This document shows, piece after piece, positions 44,001 through 56,000 of a DNA stretch of 64,000 nt. A program made the translations under genes and the position numbers. The stretch is from Eumeta japonica (taxonomy: Eukaryota; Arthropoda; Insecta; Lepidoptera; Psychidae). The stretch covers positions 62,001-126,000 of the forward strand of contig BGZK01001457.1 in the NCBI GenBank assembly GCA_005406025.1, written 5' to 3'. Position 1 is the first letter of the stretch, and each line of letters opens with the position of its first letter. Under the pieces are notes generated by a model. That model did not search any database. It was not told the origin of the DNA and saw only the letters and a program-made list of their open reading frames with translations.

Positions 44001-47000
44001 TGTATGATTTACATTTTTTTTATTATTGTTTAATGATTTTATTTGTCTTTATATTGTTTTCAACTTAATATAATTATCATAAACGATCTTTGACTCTCAA
44101 CCATATTCATGTAAACAAAGTAAAACAAATGACCTCTGGCACACTAAATACAAGCGCACCGACAAAATTAACACAATAAATTAACTGTCGCCAAAAAACA
44201 TATGAAATCATGAAAAGGCAAATATTTATGTCAAGACGTTTCCGATGATACCAAATTTAACTATGAAAACACATTATCATGTGCATAGATATGCTGGAGA
44301 TGAAATTTCCTTTTATCTTTTAATTATATACATGAATCGAAACACGAAACTAAAATTTTGGAAAATCCAAAATTGCACGCCTCATAGCGGTAGTTCAATC
44401 TTTACAAATATATATATGTATATATTAGTACGAACGTTATTTCTTGTCATTTGTGCATTTATATAAGTCTATAAATACATTATGAGTGACATGAAAAAAT
44501 TTTAAGTTCAAAAAATTGCTCGACTTCTATAAGGCGAGAGTAGAACACTACATCAGCGCCCCTCCACTTATGAGGTATGCAAAAATACCACGCAAGCGAA
44601 TTAGACCGTGATCTTCGAAAGGACTTAGTCTAGGATAATACTAAAGCGTTTGGAAAAAAAATGGACTAGATCAGTTAAGTTTTTCGGGAGTTATCGTGAC
44701 CACAGACACACGGACGTCCACAGAATAATTTTGGTAAACATCTTTTTCATTAATTTAAAAAACAAAATGTCTTTTAAAAATATCATAACTGTTGAAACTA
44801 GTGTTTTTCCTTGATATTCGTGTGTTAATATTATTATATAAGTGCGATAAAAAATAAATAGAGAAACTTTTAGTTTAAAAAATCACTTAATTTTTGTAAG
44901 GCGAGAATAGAGCACTACCTCAACGCTCCGCTTATGAGGCGTGCAAAACAGTAGATATCTCAATGAAATAAGCAATCATTATGATTACATATTGAAAAAA
45001 ATATTATTTTCGCATTTATAAATCGGTTTTATTTTTATTACCAAAAATATCCTTTTCTATGAATAGCTTAATACTTTTCCAGGTTTTGCTCGCCAATTAC
45101 AATTCGCGCATCCCAAAGGCGGTTTTAGCGCGTTCGGTGCCAACGATGGCACCCCCTCCACTTGGCTCACCGCCTTCACGTTACGTTACATCCTGAGAGC
45201 TCACAAGGCACTAGCGCTTACAGGGTCGATCCCCGCCGCCGTGTCCACCGCGAGAGCCTGGCTTCTTAGCCAGCAGATGGAAAATGGATGTTTCAGGAAT
45301 GAAGGACAAGTGTTTCATAGAGAACTGAAGGTATATGCTGTAATAGAATAAGGTGGAAGCATTTAAATTTATCACAGTTAACAAAAAGTTAAACAGACTT
45401 ATCTGTTTTAGGAATTGTATTCCCTTAATGACTTGACATTTTTTTAAATTAATTTAATTAATGGAAACATAATTTTAAATTCAGGAACAAATATCATATG
45501 ATTTAGATATTATAAATACATAATCAAAGAATTATTTTCGTAGTCGTAAAGTACACCAATCAAGCATATTTGAAATAAAAACACAAAATTATATTCATTA
45601 TAAATTCAATCATATTTTCTCCAAAAATAGGTATTTTTTCAAGGCATATTATATTTTTGACAACACTCACGCAGGCTAGTACATACAAATCTATGTGACA
45701 TAAATATCTAATTATCACAAAATATTTAATACGAACAAAATAAGATAAATCATAGATTAACACATCCTACCATCTACATCTTACCATCCTCCCATCAGCC
45801 CTGTTGATTTTCACAGGGAGGCCTCAACGAAGAGGGCGAACTCGCTAACGTGGGCCTCACGGCCTACGTCATCACCTCTCTCCTAGAAGGAGGCGTCGCT
45901 CTGTCCTCCAACACTCTCAGAGAATCCCTCTCGTGCCTCCGAGCTTTGCCGTTGCTGACGAAAACCAACTCTATGACCAAAAACACGCACGTCTACACAA
46001 GAGTTCTGGTCTCGTACGCTTTGATGAGACTGAGGAAGTATGAGGACGATATGACAGCCACGAACGACGTCAACTACCTGACACACGCGGGCAAACTCGG
46101 GCCGGGACTGAAGGCGGACGAAGAGTTAAAAGAGTTAGTCGGACTTTTTAAGCTGGCGTTGAGGGAAAATAACTTGGTCTGGTGGGATACAGGTACACAT
46201 ATATTACAACAATTTACAAAATAATAAATAAAATAACAACGTATTATTATTTGAATTAAAGCTAATAAGATCTGTCGGCTCACTGAATTATTGAATTCAT
46301 ATCTGATGTGGGTGCCCAAGTAGCACGAAAGCTGGTACAGTAGCTGAGTCACTGTTCCCACGTCTACTTAAACTTGTACAAGCACTGCGGTATAAAAGAG
46401 TTATAAACGCTTATGCTGCTGCTGCAATCCTTATTTGGACACAAATTGTACAACCTTAAGTCCACATAATCTGCTTAATAGCAATATAATAGCAGTATAT
46501 TAGTGATATAGGAGACAACACGGGACTATAAGAGTCGCACAGGAGCTGGTTAAAAAAAGAGTGAAGTTACCAGTTAAACGGGTTAAATTGGAACAAGTGC
46601 AGTAAATACTACTACAAAACAGCCACGAGTACACAAATTTCTATTAAACGAGGAATAAAATATATAAATTTTATTTTATTAATTCACATGCGGTTACAAA
46701 TCATAAACTAGTGTCGTGTTAGAATGCAGTTCGACATTTTATATTTACATATTAATTATCTTGGGTAAGTAAAATATTTCATATTACACGTGTGAAACGT
46801 TGATGGGGAAACAAGTTTATCGTCAATGCGTATGACATTTATAAGAAAGTTTTCACGCGATCATTTATATAAACGGTTTTGTCGATTAAAACCTTTTGTA
46901 TAAACGGGCGCGTGGACAAATGTCAAAAATTGTCTTGGCAAAAATAATACTTAAACTATTTTTGTGCGTTTGTAACACGAAAAAAAATAATACGACTTTG

Positions 47001-50000
47001 GACTTGCATATGAAAGCTAAATTTATATTTTTCAACTTTCTAAATTATCTTAACTCAAAGAAATACAGGAAAAAAATGGTAGGTTATAAAACAACAATGG
47101 CGAACTGTAATATCGTAGTGTTAACTGCTTAAATTTCCAATTAAGACTTCGGGCTGTGTGTGTTGTCAATCCAAATACCGGTAAACATTTTATTTCAGTA
47201 TAAATTGATGTCTGTGAACCAATATACCACTACAGGCTGTTATTTAAATCTTTAATAGTCCACGCAATACTTCCACATTGTTAATTTAATTCACAAGTGA
47301 ACACATTATGCTTTTATCAAGAGAAAACTGAATCTTTACTATTCACCCGACTTAAAACGTTAAAATTTTCTAAATTTACCCACCTGTAATTTTTCTATCG
47401 TTATAAACATTAAAACAGATTTAATAAATCAACTGGAATCAATAAGTTATATTTCATTGGAACCAATGTACATAAATTAGTTGTATAATGAGTCCTTTTA
47501 GGTTCTCATTAGACCCATTTTATAGCTTCTATACAGTCGCCTAATAGGGAGGAATAAAACGCTGTTTAGAATAATAAATATTCACACCATTAACACTTAT
47601 TGCTGTATAACAGTTCATTCTTGCTCTATTAAAAAACTAGCGGCTAACTGATACACATCGACATACTAAATCAGCAATTGACGATTTTTTGTCAACTATA
47701 ATACTGATTTAGCACTTTAGTAATGAAAATACGTTAACGTCTGTACAAAAGTGTTATAAAAGTGTATTCTTCTTGTTTTATACAGCAACTGTATTGACTC
47801 AAGCATTTTAACCGTTTCGGAATCTAATTAAACAGCTATAGGGTTTTGAGTGAACATTAGCAAGTGTTTATTAATGCTTTAAGCTTTACTGAAGTTCAGA
47901 ATTGTACGATTATTCAGATTATTTTTTTAGTAAATTTTCATGGAAGCAGTTACACAACTCTTATACGGACTTTTGTGGTACTTGGGTATAGAACGCCAAT
48001 GTATAATAAACCAATAAACGTAAGTGAAAACAAAAAAATATATATATAATGTAGGTATAAGTATCATTTCGACTGAAAATGATTGTCTTTATAGAAAATG
48101 AGAAGGTTTCCACTTGTAAACTCTGTATACTAATTGAAAAATTAAGAGCTGAATAAAAAAGATTTGAGACTCTGATGAATTAAGAAATTGGTAAGTAATT
48201 GTGAAAAATCAGAAATAATCCGCGTGATTTTGTAATACTGTTCATAACGTGACAACGTTTATCGAAACACTTCAGGTGAAATAAGTCGACGAAGATCGAT
48301 TCTGCATTTTAATTGATTTAAATAATATTGAACTTCTTAAAAAAATTGAAACAAATTGTAAATTAAAAATGTTTTCGTTTGAGTTACCTTTTGATATGCA
48401 TTTGCTTTAAATTATCTACACTTAAATTTTAGGAGTCATCTGATCAATTCACGATTATAAATTACAAACAAGTGAAGCATTAACTTTTTCGTTAAATTGT
48501 TTCCTATTAATTAATTGAGTCACTTTAAGTCCACTGTGCTCGTGAAGTAAACACTCTCCACTCCAACCTCATTGGTTAAACAACGTAGTTACAACTCATT
48601 AAGTTTTAAACGAAAACTCCCTAGTACTATGTCATATTACTGTATATTTTATGTCTCATTTTAATATTTATCAAGGGCATTCTTATTTTAGGTAGTCTAC
48701 CGACCAGTATAGAAGCGACGGGTTACGCATTACTAGCGCTGTCTTCGTGCCCCAACGGCCTGTACGAAAACTGCGCGAGCGACGCCCGCGCCGCCTCCGC
48801 CTGGCTAGCCAATCACAAATCGTCCAACGGCGGATTTATATCAACTCAGGTGACATTACATTAATCAAACCAACAAAAAAAATTGAAGAAAAAATTTTTT
48901 TTCATTTCAGCCAGTTTCTCTCTAGTCCTGGTTATACACGTTTCAAAGATCACCATTACCGCGTCTACCTTTCTTTCATTGGCCTAACTACACTTTATGG
49001 CGTCGCATCACACCAGCCGGTCTATTCATGCTTTGTCTCCACACGAAATTAAACTATTCTGCTGGTATATTGACAGACGTTACCCGTCCACTGTCACTTC
49101 AACTTGATTTTTGGGATTATGTAATTCAACATGGGATCTAATATTATACAAAATATTATATAATACATAAATTGTGAACGTGCAAAATGTTCAAAAATTT
49201 GTTTGAAAGAGACCTTCCTCTAAATATGAACGGAGATGATTTGTTTCATATCGCACCCATTCTTAGTAGATATTATTAAATAGATCTTCTTCTTCTTTTT
49301 TAAGTAGTGTTTTTGTAGAACAAGTTTTTGTTAGCTTCCAACCCTCACTATAACAGAGTCGAGGCCGTGAGAGTCAAGTTCGTTCACGAGTAATACCAAA
49401 AACTATACAAGGTTAAATTTCAACAGTAGAGTGATAAAAATTTGATATGAAAATAAACCACTAGAATTATTTTTACCGCCAATTTATACGTCCCCCTTGT
49501 CATTTCTAAATTATTTCAGCCGAGAAATTTCACCAATGAAAATGTTCTCGTGTTTAAATATTATCGGGAGCAAAGAATGGAAAAAGGGTAAAATAAATAT
49601 TTTAACATTTCGCAGCCAGTGTCATAATAAGGTTCATAATCATTCATTATATATTTAAAAATTATATATATTACAAAAGTAATAATTATTACAGGTAATA
49701 ATATATTGAAGCGCAATGGCGGCTCCGAGTAGACATGATAATGAATGTTGATGACGTCATTATGTTTGTTTGTTCTCTGTTACAGGACACCTTGGTAGCT
49801 TTAGAAGGTATGTCGGCGTGGTCACGCAGGGAGCTGTGGCCGCGGGGCCGGCTGCTTGTGGCTGCTTCTTCGCGATCCCTAGAAAAGACTGGCGAAGTTA
49901 TGGGCAATTTGCCGCTAACGTTGATTGTACCACCTGGGAATGTACTGGATATAAATGTGCAAGGTATATTTAAAAAAATGAGAAAATTAGAAAAATCAAA

Positions 50001-53000
50001 GTATTTTCATTTTTTATTATATATCACATTTAACTTATCTATAGAAATGATTTATTCAATATTCAAATTCAAAACAAAACTCCTAAAGTTTACCGTTTAG
50101 GTATTTGTTTCAAACTTTCCTTCATACACCTCACGTTACCAATAATCACTCGCAGCTTACTAAGTGACTAAATTTATTGAAAGCCTTTGTAGTAAAAATG
50201 GCTATATTGCTTGTGTACGTTTATTGTACAGGTACCGGATGTGCTTTGATACAGGCGTCCCGTTCGTTCAACAGCCTCCTACCCGAGATTGATCCGGCGC
50301 CAAAAAACCTTAACATCCAAGTGACAGTGAGAACGGAAGGGCCTTTCGATTGCGCCGGCGACGACATGTGCTTCTGCGCAGCCATCGTCACGGTAAATTT
50401 CAACTTTAATATATGTCTACCGAATATTTATGTTTAACTGACCACTGGCGTATTAACAAATAAGTTGTTAAATTGAATTTAATTACACCACTCGTTTTCT
50501 GCCATAAACAACACGTCAAGCCATCAGTCACGGCCAGTATCACTGTATTGATAACAACAGTCTTTGTCAGTCTCTGTCAACAACAGGCTAACAATCTTTA
50601 ACCTTAACTGCCCCCATCTCTACAATCTGAAATAAGATTGTAGTAAGATGTACGCCTACGATACGGCAGGAAGATAGGAAGCAGAAATTTTTATTTATCT
50701 TTTTCATTTATCTCTTTTCTTCTGTTGAATTTAGGCTTGCGCAGTTTGGAGCAACGCGTTCCCCTCCATGGCCTTACTGGAAGTTTGGCTGCCGGCTGCC
50801 TACAGGGCAGACGCTTCCAAGCTCTATTCGCAACTCGAACAGAAGGACACATGTAAGTTTGTATATTATATATATATCATGTTTATATATTATATATTCT
50901 TTCATCATGTGGCTCATATAACATATTGGAAAGAATAAGTTAATCATACTAATATTATAAATGTGAATGTAAGTTTGTTTGTTACGCTTTCACGCCAAAA
51001 CTACTCAACCGGTTATCATGAAACTTTGTACATATACTCTTGGAGGTATTAGAAGTAACATAGGATACTTTTTATTAAAAAAAAATATCATATACTTTCG
51101 TACCTATCTATCCTTACAAACTATAGCATTTATAATACCTGTAATACATATTAGTAAGATCATCATAAAAAATACTTAGTTCGAATTTACATACATTACA
51201 CAATATAATTGTTCGAACATTTATAACTGGAGAATAGCTGGACCGATTTTCATTTATAATTTGTTGGATTTGTCTCCGTCCCAAATAGCAAAATAATAGA
51301 AAAACATTGAAAAAGTGTCAAAAAAATAAAACGCTTTCTATCATCATTATCACAATTTTCCATCACCACGCGGGTGAAACCGCGAGGCGCAGCTAGTAGG
51401 TAATATGTGTTATATAATGTGATAATGAATCATATTGTGACCTGAATAAAACCACAGAAACGGTTCTGATAATGTTCTTAAAATATCCCTTCACACTGCT
51501 CTCGTAAATACACACAAAAACAACACGACTGACAATATTATAATCAATATATTTTCCTTATGACACATAAACAATATAATATTTTATGAGGCGAATATTT
51601 GCTATAACGTTTCCTACCTCCATTTTTCAAGCGAAAACGTATAGGCCGGTCTTACCGGTCGACGTAAACGGAGACCTGTGGAGGCTGCTCACTTTGCGTA
51701 TCAATCCTGCCGAAGTACCTAATTGTAGCTATATGACAAAAGGTTTTCGAAACAAAGAGGTAGTTAATAAAATTATTTTTAAATAAGTATTTTATACGAC
51801 TCTAAATTAATTGGGAGACCCTCGCGTTATCACTGCTATCATTACATTCATATATACTATATTTCGCCCGTGGCTCCGCCCGCGTGGACATAAGATTAAT
51901 TCCTATATATTTTATATCGACCAATGGCGCTGTGTCCGCCATGTTCTTGGTCCCAGTCCCGCTTTTTCGGTTTAGATCGATAATTCTGATTCCGTTCTCG
52001 AATCCCGGTTCCACCATTGATTCCATTCCGTTCTAATTATCTCATTTTAAGGGTTTTACAATTATCGCCGAGGGACAGTAAATGTTTCCGTAAAAAATGA
52101 ACCCTGTGTGTAGCCAGTACACTGCTCTACCTTCCAGTGTCCCATCGAGATCGGTTCTACCGTGTCCAAGAGTACCCCGGACACAGAGTGCTTGTTATAC
52201 AAAAGCTGTTCAATAAAAATTGAGAATGAGTGTTGCCAATAATTTTAATTAAATGTTTGTTATTTGTTATCTGTCGACATAGTCGCTTTTTATAACAAAA
52301 TACACTTGGCATATTTTTTTTTCTGAGCTTAAAATTGCTTTCTTAAAAAACCCTTTATCCTGAGCACCTAAAAATTTCTGCACCGCAGCAACTACTGCTG
52401 CATCATTTTCAAATCTATCCTTTAAATAAGTACTCCTTCAACCTTGGAAACAGATAGAAATCACTAGGGGTAAGGTCAAGTTAATATGAAGGATGCTCAA
52501 GTATTTCGAAGCCAGCATCTCGTATTGCAGCCACAGCAACGGCGGACCTGCGAGTCGAGGCATTATCTTAATATAACGAAACATTTTTTGCTAGTTTGCC
52601 TCACCGTTTCTTTCGAATTTACTACGTAATTTTCTTATTTGTTCTGTATACAAAGTACCCGTAGCAGTAGCTCTACGGTAGAGATATTCTATCCTAACCA
52701 CCCCTTTACTATCCCAGAAAAGAGAGCCTGTGATCTTTCCGGCAGAACCACTCGCCTTAACTTTCTTAGGAGTTGGAGATGATGATCTTTTCCAAGTCAT
52801 AGACTGTAATTTTCTTTCTAGATCATAATGGTAAATATACGTTTCATTTGTGGTTGTAAATCGAGCCAAAAAACTATCGATATCTTGTTGTAAGAGTTCC
52901 AAAGAAGTTCGAACAATGTTCAGCCTGGTTTTTCTTCATCGTTTCTGTTCTGGTTTCTGTTCATCGGCAAGCATTCTGAGCAATCAACACGCGAATACTT

Positions 53001-56000
53001 CTTTCCCAAACGTTCGTGTAAAATGCTATGCACACTTACCAGTCAAATTCTTTGCTTCTTTGGTTACAAAACGTTCTGTGGCACAATGATCTACTAAAAC
53101 AATTTTTTCGCCTTTTTTAACACCGTTTCTTCGATATTGTGTTTGTTGGGCGACCCGAGCGAACGTAGTCTTTGGTGGATGTCCTTCCACGTTTAAATTC
53201 GGCGCATCGACGGGCAATTTAAAATACGATGAAGCATTTACCCCGAAGTATCTTATAAGTTTTGATTAATTCGTTCTGTAGCCTAATTTTTCATACGCAG
53301 ATACTTAATTACGCACGCAAACCGCACTCAATTTATTTTTTTCCATTTTCAACAAGCTACGATCGACTGCAAACAAAAGACTTCCATTTTTAAAAAAGAA
53401 AAGATTTTCAAATTATTTTTAAAACTACTTTCAAAATCTCATCGATATTCCAGTTTTGCCAGCCAGTATTTCATTTTTTTGGTTCCAAACATTTTTGTAC
53501 CTCATTCTCACTTTATAGTGATCGCCCCTCGTACAAATAACAATAGATACTAAAAAAAATACAATTATTTTAAAATCATAGACAGACAATTTAACTTTAT
53601 TTACATGTATAGATTAAAGTTCGCCCTAATACCCGAAACTACTGTGGAGATTTGCGTTCGGTCTTAACCAATAAAGAGACTAATACCCAACACAGGCTTA
53701 GGTAGATTTATGTTGTACAAAGTAACTAACATTATAATAACTGTAAATTGAGTCAGAATCATTTTCGCCTCTTGAGAGAGACAAATGGCGTGCAAGCTGC
53801 GTAAATCGATAAAATTATACGAAAACAATACGTGGTGGAACTGTCCTTTTCAAACGATTCTAAAGAAATATTTGAAATCTGGGCCAACAGATTAATCCGC
53901 GACAATGAAAAAGGAAATTAAAAAAAAATACAAGTTGAAAAACATCAGTTTGCGTGAGTCATTAATGTATATATCATACTACAAATCCTTATCAAATAAA
54001 ATGTTATCAACGTTTTATGCATTTTATCTAGATTGGAGCAGTAATTTTTCCAAACCTTTTGATGCAGTAGTTTAGATATGCGATTATTCCTCATGCGTAA
54101 TGTAAGGCTTCCGTACCAACGAAGAAAATAAACTATCTTATTTAACGTAGGATAATTTTATCGCTAATTGTGAATAAGACGGGACAAGGTGTGTAATTAT
54201 ATTCGTGCACTATATTCTGTGGCCACAATGACGCATACTGACGTCATACAGTTTTAAAGCACACCACCTCTCCCGTCACCGACGCCCCGCGCCGTCGCAC
54301 CTCGTCAACCACATCTAGGTTTGATGCGTCATGAATTCCGCTTCAGTTGACAAAATTAAGTTTATCGTACGAGTGTATGGTACAGTGGAAACTCAATAAC
54401 TCGAATGTCAAGGGAAATGCAAAAAAAAAAATCAAGTTAACGAGTTTTCTTCTTAACAACAACTTCGAGATACATATGACTGTGTCGACAACGAACAAAT
54501 ATAACGTTCACAGCTGTGTTACTTAGAAAGTTTCTTGAATGTATTCATTCATTGCACGTGTACAAGACAAAAACAATAGATTAGAAGCCCCGAACCCGGA
54601 CATTCATTTTGGAATTCATTGCTATTATTTGGGGGAATTCCAAGTAAGACGTCATTATATTTTACCAACTACGACTTACGGAGTCTCCTTTTTGAAATAG
54701 AGTATAAATATGTATTATCAATACTTCATAGGAAAATAACATTTTGTTCGAATTACAAACTCTAAATAATTGGAGATACCGCGTATTTAGTGGTTCAACG
54801 GAAGGGAATGGCAATTTTTTCGAATTACTGAGGATTTCGACTTAACGAGGTTCCAGTTATTGAGATTCCACTGTAATCTTCGAGACTTTCGATCCCTTAG
54901 ATCTCCTCCACACCTCTGCATATTATGTTGATCAGCAATCGATCCAGGATAAGATGGGGGTCATGGTGTCACGAATCCCCCTTGGAGGGGTCTTTGTAAT
55001 TATTGTAATCGAATTAGAGCCAGTCCTGACCGAACTATGTCAGTGTGATCCCACCTCCCGAGTCGAAGGCTTAATCCGCCCTTGATATTGATCAATGGGA
55101 CCGCTGGATGATTATGATCTAAACATGATATATCCTAACATATTATTACGATATTTTTATTTTGCAAATATCTAACACGCACGTAATTAACTATCTCTCT
55201 GTGCGCGGTTTTGCTCGTCTGGATACAATTTCTTTATCTACATATTTAATAATATACCTAGTTGTCATCTACACAAATTGTTGTCACGATGTGCAAATTT
55301 AACGTATATAAAATGTGACAAAAATCTTGTCACATTTATTTTGTGACAAGATTTTTAATCGCTCGCTGCTTTCCCATTTTCAACCATCAACCTGCCTATC
55401 TACCAATTTTCATCTTGATAGGTTTAGTGGCATAGCCGCGACACATTAATAAAGGAGACCGATTCCCTCGAATCTATTTAATTAGTATGTATCTTTGTTT
55501 CTTTTACTTTTTCAAATCTGTCATTAATTTCTTACATTAAAATGGCTATGCTTGTTGTTGAAAATCTCCTGAGGAATTGTTCGTAAAGACTATAAACAGA
55601 TGTTGAAATTTAAAATAAACTAAATTAACATTAGGTATGTTTATGATGCTTCCAAAAGCTAATAACAATAATTGGATGACAGAGAAGAAGTAAAAGGAGA
55701 TTTTAAAAGCATTATATATCAGCGAGAGAATTTTGTTGAAGAAATAAACTTGAATTTGGGAAAGTTCATGAAAGTTTTGCAAATTCTATTTATAATAATG
55801 CTTTAATTATTTATATTCGTAAATATTTAAAGCATTATTATAAATAAAGTTATTGACGACTCTTGAGCTCTATTTTCACCTTATCACAATTTATTAAAAC
55901 AATCTATAACTAATAATATCAAATTTTAACAATAACTACTCAAATTTTATACAACAGTGTATTTTATTAATAGATTTCATTAAACTCGCTATTTCAATTG

